A DNA stretch of 64,000 nucleotides from Gnetum montanum (Eukaryota; Streptophyta; Gnetopsida; Gnetales; Gnetaceae): assembly GCA_015680685.1 (NCBI GenBank), contig MNCI01004872.1, forward strand, positions 260,828 through 324,827, read 5' to 3'. The notes below the pieces were generated by a model. It searched no databases. It had not been told where the DNA came from and was given only the letters and a program-made list of their open reading frames with translations. The translations under genes were made by a program, and so were the position numbers. Positions 22,600 to 34,560 of the stretch are shown one piece after another; the first letter of the stretch is position 1; every line of letters starts with the position of its first letter.

Positions 22600-23200
22600 T
22601 CATCTAGTTGTCAAGCCCTCTTCAGATATTTCTATGTTTGAAGCCTTCATCCTTTCTTCTAAAAGAAGAGCTACAATCATCATCTCTAACTCTATGGTAT
22701 CCTTTTCATAGAGAAACATGGTTGTAAGAGGCTTGTACGATGGTGGAAGAGATTTTAGCAAGATGAGGGCTTGATCTTCCTCCTCAACTTGCACCTCAAT
22801 GCTTGACAGGTGATAGATAAGCTCATTAAGAGTATTCAGATGATCCACAATAAACATTCCTTCCTTCATCTTGAAGTCATAGAACTCTGACTTTAAATAT
22901 AGCTTGTTTGTGAGTGATTTGGTCATAGACAAACCCTCCAACTTGCTCCATAATGTAGCGGTTGAAACCTCCTTTACAACATTGAACAAGACTATCTACA
23001 AGACTCAAGAAAATGGTTCTTTGAGCTCTCATATCCAAATCCTCCCAATCTTCATCTGACATTCCAATGGGTTTCTTTGATTTCCCATGTAATGCTAGGT
23101 GTAGACCTTGCTAAATGAGAAGATCCTTAACTTTGATTTGCCACACCTTGAAGTTGTTTTTGCTATCAAACTTCTCCACCATGAATTTTTCATTTGAAAC
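22600..23200 (-). pseudogene. gag: Copia gag (UBN2-type), element E
   Basis: Minus frames 23062-22877 and 22989-22600 overlap by one frameshift. Copia gag motifs follow in order: WEDLDMRAQRTIFLSL; ATLWSKLEGLSMTKSLTNKL; FKMKEGMFIVDHLNTLNELI; EEEDQALILLKSLPPSYKPL; EERMKASN. The C-terminal zinc knuckle is missing: within about 30 bases the text passes into the pre-integrase region, so the gag tail and protease were deleted together. Confidence 0.88.
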
Positions 23201-23252
23201 AATAGAGGCCATTCTTCTACAAGTATCACCAACTACCTACTTTGATACCAAT

Positions 23253-23661
23253 TGTAATGGAATTTGTGAAAAAATCTCAAGATTGAATAGCAGATACATG
23301 GAAGAATGCTAAATGCAATAGCATGAATAAAAAGGAGAAAAATAGCAAAAGAACAATGAAGAAATAAATGCAAAAAAAAATAGAGATTTATGTAGTTCGA
23401 CATCCATAGGAATGAAGGATTCTCTTTAGATGCAAGAAGGAAAAATACAAACACTCACAATGCAATACAATAGCTACTTATAGATATGCCTCTTCTCACT
23501 CTTCTTGTTGATCCAACGAACACCCCATCACAATATTATATAGCACTTAGGCATATCTTGAAATAGCAAGTGATGATAACTGCTCCTATTCTCCTATTTT
23601 AACAATGAGAATAAATGCCTAAACAACTTGGAGCATTATATCTAAAGATAGAAAATCAACA
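23253..23661 (-). repeat. 5' LTR of element E
   Basis: Plus-strand text begins TGTAATGGAATTTGTG, next to the primer site TTTGATACCAAT, and ends AGAAAATCAACA. It pairs with 20286-20677. Confidence 0.9.
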
Positions 23662-25500
23662 ATTTTCCATTAGTAAGAACCTTAATAACTTACATGATCA
23701 TAAATTTGGGATTATTAACCTTTATGCATGTCCCAACTAAATTCTTAAGAGATTAGATATCATACAAAAGTTGCATTTGGGAAGTTATTGAATGCATACA
23801 TGATGTTCTTAAAATTATTGTTAATATATTCTAAGATTAATTCAAGATGAAAATAAATTTTAAAGTTATTACAATGATGATAGTAAGAATTTGTAAAATT
23901 GATAATATGAAAAGGATAGTAACTATATAACATAAAATATTTTTAATTTTGGAAAAAGGAAAAAATTTTGAAGTCTAGGAAAGACCTAACTTTCCATTGG
24001 TACTTGGGTTCACCCTCCACCTTTAATGCTAAACCTCATTCAATGATAAAAGTTTCTACTTTTAACATCTCCCTCCCTTCTAGCTTTTTTGAAGTTGACC
24101 TATTTAGGATCATTCATCTGTTTTGCCTTATTTCTTTCATCAATGGCACTTGTCCTTACTTGTAGAAAAAAAATTAACTGTAGCATCAAAATTTCTCAAT
24201 AAACATAACTAGGATTATATTTTAAAGATAAATTATAATACATTTTTTTTAAAAGAAAATTTAATTATGACATTACTTGAATGGGTAGTTTAATTATTTA
24301 ATAACTGCTATGTAACTATTTTCATCATTATAGAAAATAAAGGAACACACTATCTATACTTCGAATTAGTTACTATTAAGGACTTAGATGGGTTATATCA
24401 AGCCTAACATTTCGAATATGGTCTCTATCATATAACATTGTGAATGTTGGTCTACATCATCTTGGTATGACACATTGCCATGGTAAGAGTATAATTAGAT
24501 ATATGCTAATTAAAATTATTTTAATATTAGTTACATTATTTAGCTGCAATAATTATTTCTAGTTATTCATCATGTCTATTCATTTAATCAACAAGATGGT
24601 TCTTTCAAACCTATATATATCTTCAATTTCTATACATTCTAATGTATATTTGTTTTGTAATGGCTTTCTTAGTCTTTTATAGTGCAAGTATTCTTAAAAC
24701 CATGATAATATAAAGCTCATAGTGTGTTATAATTTAACTATATTTTTCTAATATCAAGATCTATATAATTATTTCAATTTATTCCTTGGACCTAGTGATG
24801 ATAATATCATGAAACTTAATATAGTTTTAGAGCATAGTTTATGTAAATTATGTATTTTTATACTATTGCTATGTTGTGGTGATAAAGTTGTTAACTGCAT
24901 TAAATACATGGGTAAGTATAAAAAAAATTAATTGAACTTCATTTACACCGTTCGCAAGTTGAAATCTCTCAAAATTTGAACATAATGGAGCACAAGCATT
25001 AAGCAATTATTTAATAGCTAAATTTTAATGGTTGAAAGTCTTTTTCAAGATCTAGCTAAGGTGTTTTTAATCCCACATTGAATTTAGGCAAAAAATGATG
25101 GATAAACTAAGCATTTTTCATATCTATTTGTTTGAATTAAAACTTTGTTAAAACTAATTATTCTTATGTTAGTAATAGAATTTACTAGTTGTGCAATGAT
25201 TTACATAGTTAATAAATTACATATGCATATATAAATCATGATTTTAATTATTAAATAGCTTTTTAAGTTTGTATGAAAATTATTTGACAAAATTGCTAGT
25301 GGTGGAAGAGGACAAGGAGATACAAGGATCATCAAAAAGAAAGCAAGATATCCAAATAATTTCCCCATAATTGTTAAAGCACATAAAAGTAGATACACTA
25401 TCACAATCACCACTATTGGCACTAGAGTTAAGATTCCATGGTGAAAACCCTCATGGTGAATTTTCAACATCATTTGAAGAAAATGACAGGAAAAAAATAA
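23662..25500. other. No gene seen; AT-rich DNA
   Basis: Long AT-rich stretch with only chance-length frames. No LTR ends, RT motifs or tandem repeats were recognised. Confidence 0.4.
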
Positions 25501-25539
25501 AACTTCTCTTAGCTATGGATACCTTTATGAGGTAATGAT

Positions 25540-27735
25540 GAATAAATTAGGAAGTTTTAACTTGTTATTAACAAGAGATAAATATACTAGATATTTAGCT
25601 CCTAGAGTTGGTACTAAGTATTATCTCTTTAACCTCACCATGGCCACCAAGTTGGTGTTAGATGGTGTTTTAGCTAAACTATAGAGATCAAGGCAAATAC
25701 CATTTATGGAGCTTATCATATTCAAGGATATTTCATTGGTAGAAAACTTCATTAGAACATACAATAATCAATGATTTATTTTTCAATATGAAAAAACCTA
25801 ATAGTTCTTAAAACTTCAAAAAAAATATTTATGGCTTTACTTCTAAATAATGAAGATGATTTTGCTATCAAAAAGATTATATTTCTAAATATAGTTTCAA
25901 GGGATGTTTTATGAATGATAATGAATGGTAGAAAGCTTGCACCATTATCATTACTAGAATTTTTTTCAACTAGTTGAAGATGCCATGTTTTGGCTTGATA
26001 GTTATAATTACCTACTAAATTATAGTCAATGATAGAAGAAATGAAATATCTTGGTCTTTACTATATTTTCTATACATCACAATGAAGGAAGGTAGTTTAG
26101 TTGATTCAAATATCATTACTTAAAGAAGAAATGAAGGGACAAATTCTTCATTTTTATTACTCCTCATCCACTTATTTTAAATATGGCTACCTTTTGCCCA
26201 CTTTTATTAAAGTCTTTTGAGGTTCAAATCTATCATTGGTCACTACAAAGATGAAAGAAAAAAAATGAAGATTTGGTTTTATGAATGTTTATAGAATCCT
26301 TCTTAAAAGATGAGTAAATCATTACAAAGTTTCTATTAATAATACAAACCACTAATGTCTAGGTTGAGGGATGTAGCACATTGAAAAGTGACTACATGAC
26401 TTCATCCATAGTGAGAGTAGTGATGCAACACCATAGCTTTGAGAACAAAGTTATCCATTAAGAGGTAACAGTTAGCTTTAAGATAGAAGTGGAGCAGAGC
26501 CTCATAGAAGAAATAGTGTTCGATAATGCTACATAGAAATATTTTGGTAATATTAGAGAAAATAACATTCCATTAGTGATCAAAGGTGTGGTGAATAAAG
26601 ATATTATTGAGCTATCAAGATCTTACCCCATCATGATAAGTAATGACTTACTATATGATTTCATGATTGCAAATTAACCCAAGCTATGTTTACTTAAAAC
26701 ATAGAATAAAAATGCAAATGAAAATTACATGAAATAGTAGCAATGTTGCACTAGTGATTACTAAAAATTTCAACATAGATGTTAATAGGATATTCTTATC
26801 TTATGCACAAGATATTTATCTTAGAAAAGAAAAATAAGTGATTGCTAAGATTTATGTGGAAAGGTAAAAATAAAATACGCAACATAGTGGATTAGATGTA
26901 GTGATAGAAAATAAATCCTCTTAGATCATAAATTACTAAACAAGATGTAAAAGAATTAGGTAATCAAAGAACATAGAAAATGCCTAAGAATGAACTTGAA
27001 AAGGGCAAAAATTATCTCTAATGCATTTGCATGATAAAAATCTTATTCATGAAATAAAGTTGCTGCAAATGTGAAATGAGCAAAAATGGGAAAAGATTGA
27101 AGTAGATCAATTTGTGGATCTAGATCCAAATGAAATCATTATGAGTTAGGAGTATAATATGATGGGGATATAATGTGGGCTAGTAAAAGAAAGAAAAATG
27201 AAATTATAAACTTTAAGATGGCTAAAATCACTTAGAGGGTTTGATGCCTAAAAAGCTATTACTAGTGAGATTGATCTTGTTGAACTTCTTTCTTTACATT
27301 ATGTCCAACCCCTTCTTGATTAGGGGTATGCTCTTATTTAAAGGTTAGAAATGCCTCGTAGTTTACTGATGAATGATGCATTAGGATACATAGAAACTTC
27401 TAGAAGCTTTTGGATAAGAGAAGTGACATATAAAGTTAAAGTTGATGTCAAAATTTTATCAATCTAAAAGAGTGACGCTAGATGTTAAAAGATAAAATGG
27501 AGTTAGAAATCAAGAACAACATCAAAACTAAGGGCATTGAGAAATGATGTAAAGAAAAACTAAAAATTAGGATTGATGGAAAAGATGATGCTACAAGTTA
27601 AAAAATAAGCTTAAAAAAAGTAACCAAAAGTGATGTCATAAGTGACATGGGATGTAAAATTTAGAATATTGTAGAAATGATGATCAATAATGATGTTGAA
27701 GATGATGTAAAATGTTAGAACTAGGACTTTTAGCT
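25540..27735 (+). pseudogene. Unrecognised decayed coding region, upstream part
   Basis: The plus strand gives a series of protein-like stretches in changing frames: NLLLTRDKYTRYLAPRVG and YLFNLTMATKLVLDGVL (25560-25680), IPFMELIIFKDISLVENFI (about 25700), EVEQSLIEEIVFDNAT and NIPLVIKGVVNKDIIELS (26480-26620), SEIDLVELLSLHYVQPLL (about 27270) and RLEMPRSLLMNDALGYIE (about 27345). The composition (Asp/Glu, Leu, Ile) is not that of chance AT-rich frames. No RT, integrase, gag or transposase motif was seen. It is probably an old mobile-element protein or a dead host gene; I cannot say which. Confidence 0.4.
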
Positions 27736-28407
27736 GAACTTATGCTCCTGAAGATGCACCTAAAATTTTGACCCATATAAAAAGCCAAAGTGAGTACAAT
27801 AAGGAAGCTGATAAATTAGAAGGGTTGAAGAAAGCAAGAAATACCACTAGTTCTAGTTCAGATTTAGAATTGACTAAAGAAGAAGAGGAACTAGTGATGG
27901 AGATGATAGAGTTGAAGACCAATGAGATTATATAAAATATATAAAATCTAGAACTTTAAAATGAGATGGGCACTATGGAGAAGTGAGTGGTAGACCTCAT
28001 CGAGGAGAAGAAAGCATTAATTAAAATATTTAATATAAAGAGATAAAGATTTAATAACATAGTGAATAGTGTACAAGAACATGTAGTTAGAGATGAGTTC
28101 ATAACACATTATAAAGAATTGTTATTATCTACCTTAATGCATTACTATGGATTACCTCTTAATTCTACCATCTATCCACTATCACTTTTGCTAATGTACA
28201 ATGAAGTTAAAGATGAATTTCATAAGAAGTCTTCTATTCCAAAGCTATTAAGTTCTATGGTTGATTAGCTATTGTTACCTTCATAGGATCCTTCATTCCT
28301 TATATTGTCTATGGTAAAAGATATTACCATTGAATCAAGCATTGAATCATCATCTAGTGTATTTGATAATTAGTTGAATGCAAATATAGACTCTTTTATA
28401 GGTTGAT
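27736..28407 (+). pseudogene. Unrecognised decayed acidic, coiled-coil-like protein, 3' part
   Basis: One frame (positions divisible by three) stays protein-like for about 220 codons from 27744: YAPEDAPKILTHIKSQSEYN, KEADKLEGLKKARN, a Ser run, ELTKEEEELVMEMIELKTNE, VVDLIEEKKALIKIFN, then open from 28062 as NSVQEHVVRDEFITHYKELL to SSMVD at 28268, ending near 28404 after a Ser-rich tail. Internal stops are mostly TAA, at sites where Glu or Gln would fit a heptad-like pattern, plus one TGA. Shared orientation suggests it continues the upstream stretch. Function unknown. Confidence 0.5.
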
Positions 28408-28799
28408 GATAGTTAATTGAATTTTATTCTATATATTTCATGAGAATAATAACCTTTATGTTGTTAAATTTAGTTTATTATGTTAAGCATATTTTTCTTT
28501 TTCTATGATTAATATTTATATTTTATTATAATATATTTTGAAAGATACAAATTGTCGTAGTATTTCTACTCATTCTTCTTTGCATTTTAGAAGAAACTTA
28601 ATTATCTAAAATGATTTAAAACATGAATTAGAAATACATATATGCTTACCATCACTTTATACTTTGTAATTATAGATTTAGTAATTAGATATTTAGTGTC
28701 ATGTGCTGCTTAGTTTAAAATGCAAAAATCAAAGAAATTTCATTTTAGAGCTTTTACTCCATAGCCATTGACATTAAAAAAATCTCTAATTTATTTTAT
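28408..28799. other. No gene seen; AT-rich flank of element C
   Basis: AT-rich with no motif. It ends at the TSD of C (ATGAT, 28800-28804). Confidence 0.4.
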
Positions 28800-28804
28800 A
28801 TGAT

Positions 28805-29638
28805 TGATGAACCGCAATATCAGGACCACAATATCACATCTGTGATATCGGGTCCATGATATCGGATCCAACCATGCGATGTTGGATACCCGATATCAAG
28901 GCTTGTCTCCTTGCCTATAAATAAGAAACATCACCCTTGGTTTTGAAATTAGATAGTTAGTCCCTTTGCTGAACTCTTGTCATTTCCCCCCAGAGTTAGA
29001 ATTATTTCTGCATGCCCACAGTAGGAGTCATAGATTGAACAGATCTTTATTCGAGCATTTTGTACGTAAGCATACTTTGTGTATAGCAATAAAGACGAAC
29101 TTTATGATAAACCTTGCAACATTTAGAATAGATTAATTAGAGTTAATAATTATTTAATTCTTTCCTAGTTGTTTAATGATTTCTCTCACCCTACAAGTCT
29201 CTTAGTTAAATACACTTAGTACGACTGCTTCGAACATGTGTGTAGCGCTTGGTAACCCAGTGATGATTAGCATTTGGTAATCCCAGCAACATTGCCCTGG
29301 TTCAGGATGTGTATGACAAGTGGGAACAGATACTGGTGTTAGGAGTAATCAGAACTTAGTTAATGATTAGTTAAATTAGATTAGTTACTTAGTTATCTTT
29401 CTCCCCCTCCTTACTAGCATAGGATATAAAACACATAAAAGCTATAAAACTCATATGCCTCAAGCTTACTTAACCATACAACCATGACATACAAGTAAGT
29501 TTGAGAAGACAAAAATTACCCAACCTGTTATTGTTCCACAAAGGTGCATAGGCACTTAGTCCTTGGAATTCAACAGAATCGTGCATGAAACACTCGTATT
29601 CGTATGGTTGAGCGTAGGGGGTACCTCGCCGCTCATCA
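28805..29638 (+). repeat. 5' LTR of element C
   Basis: Starts TGATGAACCGC, ends CCGCTCATCA. GATATC-type palindromes lie at about 28815-28900, TATA box CCTATAAATAAG near 28914, AATAAAG near 29087. It has about 28 bases more than the 3' LTR near its start, roughly two extra palindrome units. Confidence 0.93.
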
Positions 29639-29658
29639 TTGATGTCGTTGCCAAGGAC
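29639..29658 (+). other. Primer binding site, tRNA-Asp type
   Basis: TTGATGTCGTTGCCAAGGAC abuts the 5' LTR and differs from the tRNA-Asp complement (TTGGCGCCGTTGCCGGGGAC) only by transitions. Confidence 0.85.
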
Positions 29659-29770
29659 TTAGTTGTTTGTGCGCTAAGTAGAAATTAGGAAATCATTCAC
29701 ATTGTTGGAACAAATGCTTAGGGTTTGTTAAGGAAAAGATAATAGTACATTGCACATTGAATAAGACAAG

Positions 29771-32140
29771 ATGTCTTCTTCTTCACACAAAAGCACTTCA
29801 CCACCTAGGACTAACATAAGAAGCAATCGATAGCATGATATACATGACATTGATCTACCAATCCCTCAACAGTTTCATCTGATATATATTCATCCCAATG
29901 AATATGTACCTGACTTCACCTTTATTCTCCATCAAGATGAAAAACTTTGTTGGCGTGACTTGGAAGGTAACATAGTGTTACCTCCCAACTATTCAGTCCC
30001 AAGCATGCTCCTTCGTGCTCTCACATGAATAGGCATGCAACACTTACATGCAAAATATGTTGCACAGGACTATGATTCGAGAGACTATTATCCCATAGAG
30101 GTGCAATGTCAAAGGGATTTGCAATAGGAGAGATACCATAAGTCTTTGAAAGGAAAATGGTCCAAGGATGACCCTCATGTTTTAAGTGAAATTAAGAATG
30201 ATGAACCTACCTTAGGTAGTCACCCACATAATGATGTTCCTCCCATTGACTTTGGTCAAAGGGTTGTGTATCAAATACTTCATTCTAGTATTCATAACCT
30301 AGGTGCTAATACCAATGGACACAAAGTGTCTAAAAAAGGAACAAGGACACATAACAAAGGTGGGCATTTTGATCGCGATCACGATCAAGGAAGAGACCAC
30401 CAAAGAGAAGGTAGTAGACACGATCATGATGGTGGTTCTCCTTCTTCTTTACCTTCATCATATCCTTCAGTAATGCAACCATAGAGAAAAAGATCATGAG
30501 GATAAGGGCAAGCAAAGTGGAAGTCACAAACGAAATAGCCAAGACAGAGGATGAGGGAACTCTAGGGAATCATGACATAGAAGAAGGAAGAGTAGGGAAT
30601 AGTGTAGGCATTATAGATTCCATGAATGAGATGATCATGATGAACCCCTACTCGCTACTTAAAGCATGCTAGACATAACTAAGGCTATGAGAGTTCCAAC
30701 AAGGCACCAACGAGATAGTAGGATCAAGAGGTTAGATATGAATAACATCCCATGATTTGAAGGGGGATATAACACTGATCCTCAAAATCACTTACAAGCA
30801 TTTCATGATGCATGTGCCTTGCAAAACATAGAGAACAAGTGGCAAAAACTCAAGTTGTTCCCATGGACACTAGTAAAAGAAGCTGAAAGCTAGTACTAGT
30901 CCTTAGAACCAGAATCCATTCGTAGATGGAGTACTATGTTAAAATTGTTCAATGATAAGTACCAAACATACTCCCAGGTGTCTAACTTGTGAAAGCAAAT
31001 CCAAGGATGGAAACAAGGAAGTCATGAACCCTTGGATGCTACCATGGGCTACTATTATGCACTATTACATTGTTTTCTTAGCCATCGTTATTCGTAGCGG
31101 GATCAACTACACCATCTTGTAGATGGGCTTAGGCATGAAACGAGAAGAACCCTTGGGACTTATGCCCAAGGAAGGTTATCTGAGCTTAGGTCCCATCAAA
31201 TTCACAAACTACTAGAGCAAGTTGCTAAGGAAGAAGGTGAGCTATGAAAGAGAGAGAGTGTGTGGAAGAATATAACCAAGATCCTTCCCTCCGGAAGAAG
31301 GGAGTAATATTTTATGAGGATGAGCAAGAGTCACCACTCGAAGAGATGGTGAATAGGAAAACCTTGCCTATCCAAAATTTAACATCAAAAGTATCAGAAA
31401 AAGTAGACCAAATGTGGGACCCCCTGGATAGTAGGTTTCAAACGGTTCTCAAAATAGTAGAGGATTCTAGAGAGCAAGGTAGTGATCATGAGAAAAGAAA
31501 AAAGAGAGAAGTGGAAAATGCATGTAGCAAGGGTAAGGGAAAAGTTGCTATTATTGAAGAGGTTGTCGACTCAAATATAGATGACGATAGTGGATGCGAG
31601 ATATGTCAATATGACCATCCTAAGGGATGTTGCCCTGTGATCTCACATCTACAGGAGTCTGGGGTGTATGCACTTAATCCACGATTAAACAAATGGCAAA
31701 CATCCCGATGATTACCTTATCCCCAAGGGAACCCAAGATAGTTCCACCAACCTTTAATGTATTATCCAAGTGGAACTTCACCACGACCAATTGAGCAACA
31801 TCAACAGTGGCAGCACCCACAATCATGGGGAATGCCACCACCAAGGCAATAATATTCTTACTGGCAACCTAACCCATATGGATATTATGTGAAACATCCA
31901 ATCTCTCCATGTGACTCTATTGGTCACATTACTCCTCAACATCACTACTAAGCCTACGAGTACTATAGGACTACCTCTCCTAGGGGAAATATTCCACAAG
32001 TATACCACCCTTCAAATTCAGTTGCATCTCTCACACAAATAGCTCCATTACCACCTGCTCTAGTAATGTAAGGTGAACTCCCCACTCAGCCATAGCAACG
32101 CAATGCTACAAGGGCTACCCTCAACCTACTATTGGTTTTG
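29771..32140 (+). pseudogene. gag: Decayed Ty3/gypsy gag, element C
   Basis: ATG at 29771 opens MSSSSHKSTSPPR, as in A. It continues with HPNEYVPDFTFILHQDEKL, LEGNIVLPPNYSVPSMLL, a His/Asp/Arg-rich linker (30330-30640), core RLDMNNIP and QAFHDACALQNIENKWQKLK (30730-30860), LLEQVAKEEGEL, SPLEEMVNRKTLPIQNL and the cysteine motif CEICQYDHPKGCC (31598-31636), then a Pro/Tyr-rich tail. Three frames are needed: one to about 30484, a second from about 30500 to 31260, and the first again to about 31710. Stops at 30125, 30891 and 31245 align with A stops at 8287, 9040 and 9394. Confidence 0.9.
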
Positions 32141-32312
32141 ACAACCGTATGAAGAAAATACCTTTCTTCAAAAACAATAGTTCAACCAAGCCTTTGCAAC
32201 CACAAGTGGCTGAGTCTTTGGACATCTCCATATCAAATAAAGCTTCAAAGCCCCCTTTGAGCCTAACACTGCATTCAACACATATGGTCATGTTAACACA
32301 TGTCGTTACCAA

Positions 32313-32879
32313 TTGGATCAAAGTTGGCCACCTTCCAGGAAATTCTTTGATCCTGGGAGCCCCCTGATATATCTACAAATCACTAGGAATGAGCCATGCA
32401 AAGATCTTTTGAATTTAGGTTCCGATGTCTACCTAATATCCCAAGAAATGTACAAGGCCTGGAACCTACCTCCATTAAAAAAGAGCAACATCCATTTAGA
32501 GTTGGCCAACCAGTCCATCATTGTTCCCTTGGGATTAGTGGAGGACATTGATACCACTGTTTATGGATGGTTGTATCCAACTAACTTCCTAGTGATTCAA
32601 GTGAACAACAATAAGGGGGATTTCCCAATCATAATGGGAAGGGCATGGATAAGCACTATCGATGCATGCCTGGGAATCTGTGATCTTTCCCTAGAAATAT
32701 CTAAGGAAAATAATTTTAGAAAGATCAAGAAGAAGAAAGTTCCATGCATCGCATATAGTGACACAAGGTGTAATTGCGTGCAGAGATCATGGGTTGTGCA
32801 AAGTTTAACATTACCTACATGTAATCAATGTGCACAAGTGATCAATATACAAAGGTGCCTATATGTAGTAGCCACATGA
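32313..32879 (+). pseudogene. pol: Aspartic protease, element C
   Basis: Open frame of 188 codons. It carries NEPCKDLLNLGSDVYLIS, where the catalytic D-S/T-G has become N-L-G, then IHLELANQSIIVPLGLVEDI, FLVIQVNNNKGDFPIIMGRA and WISTIDACLGICDLSLEIS. The frame differs from that of gag, with an indel near 32140-32160. Despite being open, the lost Asp makes it inactive. It matches A at 10558-11055 throughout. Confidence 0.87.
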
Positions 32880-32933
32880 CAAGAAAACATCCAATGGCTA
32901 ATAGCTAATCAATAAATCAGCTCACTTATATGC

Positions 32934-34080
32934 ATGGAACTAATTGAGGGTTTTACTTGCGCTTACATAAATAGCATAGATGCATTAGAGCAAGTCCACC
33001 ACCAACTTCCAAGTCCTAACCTTGAAAACATCAACTGGGGAAAGTTGGAAATTCCTAAAAAATTTAAAAAAGAGCCCCTAGAGCTAAAAACATTGCCCAC
33101 CAGTATGGAGTACATGTTCCTTAATAATGGAAAATCAGTAATCATCAATGCAAAACTTGCTCCAAAACAAAAAGAGAGTCTGCTAAAGGTAATAAACAAG
33201 TGGTCAAAAGCCTTTGCCTGGTTATATTTGGAATTAACTAGAATATATCCTAAGATATGCTAGCATAGGATTTACACTAACTCCTCTATGAAGCCTCGAA
33301 AATAACCACAGAGGTGGTTGAATCCAAAGTTGAAGCAAGTAGTAAAAGAAAAAATCGAACAGCTTCTAAAGGTTGAGTTTATATACCCCATTGCTGATAG
33401 TGAATGTCTTAGCCCCTTAGTAATTGTCCCTAAAAGGGAGAAAAATGGAGGGTATGCATAGATTTTAGGCTACTAAACATGGCAACATTCAAGGATCACT
33501 TTCTATTGCCATTTGTTGACCAAGTCTTAGACATAATCACAGGATCTCGCTATTATAGTTTTCTGGATGGATATAGTGAATACAACCAAATAAAAATAGC
33601 CCTAGAAGACCAAGCCAAAACTACATTCACTAGTCCTTGGTAAATGTTTGCATACAAAAAAATGTCGTTTGTCTTGTGCAATGTCCCTGCAACATTTCAA
33701 CACTTAGTTCTAAGCATATTCCAACAATAGATAGGAAATGGTGTGGAAGTCTTTATGGATGACTTCTCCACTTATGGAGCAAACTTTGTTCAATACTTGG
33801 ACCAGTTAGAAAAAGTGCTAAAAATATGTGTAGAAACTAATTTGAGGCTCAATTGGCAAAAGAGCCAGTTGATGATCCAAGAAGCCATAGTACTTGGACA
33901 TAAAATCTCACATATAGGGATAGAGGTTGACCCTAAGAAAATCAAAGTCATTCAAGGAATTACCCATCAATTGGAAACTATCAAAGACATTCAATCATTC
34001 CTTAGACACATTGGCTACTATAGGAGATTCATAGAGAACTTTTCAAATATTTCCAAACCATTGGTAGAGCTAACGAAAAA
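32934..34080 (+). pseudogene. pol: Reverse transcriptase, element C
   Basis: Copies element RNA to DNA in the cytoplasmic particle in living relatives. Visible in order: connector GFTCAYINSIDALEQVHHQ, KSVIINAKLAPKQKESLLKV and VIINKWSKAFAWLYLEL (32934-33263), VVKEKIEQLLKVEFIYPI, PLVIVPKREKNGG (33400-33450; a small deletion then shifts the frame), FRLLNMATFKDHFLLPF, QVLDIITGSRYYSFLDGYS (third catalytic Asp neighbourhood), MSFVLCNVPATFQHL, and the catalytic FMDD at 33752-33763 inside an open stretch of 131 codons (33743-34138). The thumb and connection read VLGHKISHIGIEVDPKKIKV and SFLRHIGYYRRFIENFSNI. Broken by two stops and at least one shift. Confidence 0.92.
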
Positions 34081-34560
34081 GGACATACCCTTCGAGTGGA
34101 TCAACAAATGTGAACTAGCTTTCCAAACTCTAAAATAGAAGCTAGTAGAAACACCCATTCTACAAGCTTCTAATTGGTCCAAATTATTCCATGTCATGAT
34201 TGACGCATCCAACTATGCCTCAGGAGCTATACTTACATAGTTAGATGACTAGAAATGTCCTTATTACATCCACTATGCAAGTAAAAGTATCGCTAGTGCA
34301 CAACTTAACTACACTACTATAGAAAAAGAATTAATGGCTGTAGTGTTTGCACTAGAAAAGTTTAGACACTATGTATTAGGATACAAAGTATTCATGCATA
34401 CAGATCATAGTGCAATTTGGTTCCTCATGAATAAGCCAATGGTAAGCCCCTGTATTATACGATGGCTTGTAATCCTATAAGAGTTTGATTTAACGATGAT
34501 CGATTGCAAAGGCACTAAGAATGTAGTTGTCAATCATTTATCTCAGTTGAGCTAGGACAA
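34081..34560 (+). pseudogene. pol: RNase H, element C
   Basis: Follows RT without a gap: ILQASNWSKLFHVMIDASNY (catalytic Asp), GAILT, YYIHYASKSIASAQLNYTTI, EKELMAVVFALEKFRHYVLG (catalytic Glu), VFMHTDHSAIWFLM (Asp) and TKNVVVNHLSQLS. Stops at 34138, near 34238 and near 34250 break it. Matches the Ty3 RNase H order. Confidence 0.9.

Larger units (their letters stand above)
20286..23661 (-). mobile_element. Ty1/copia LTR retrotransposon E, internally deleted (3.4 kb)
   Basis: Minus-strand element with 5' LTR 23253-23661, initiator-Met-type primer site at about 23241-23252 (minus TTGGTATCAAAG), gag, pre-integrase and integrase, RNase H, a PPT-like GGTGGAG near 20735 and 3' LTR 20286-20677. Flanks are GTTTT (20281-20285) and ATTTT (23662-23666), a TSD with one transition. 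It is shorter than the usual 4.5-5 kb because the zinc knuckle/protease and RT are missing. It needed enzymes from another copy if it moved in this form. Confidence 0.88.
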
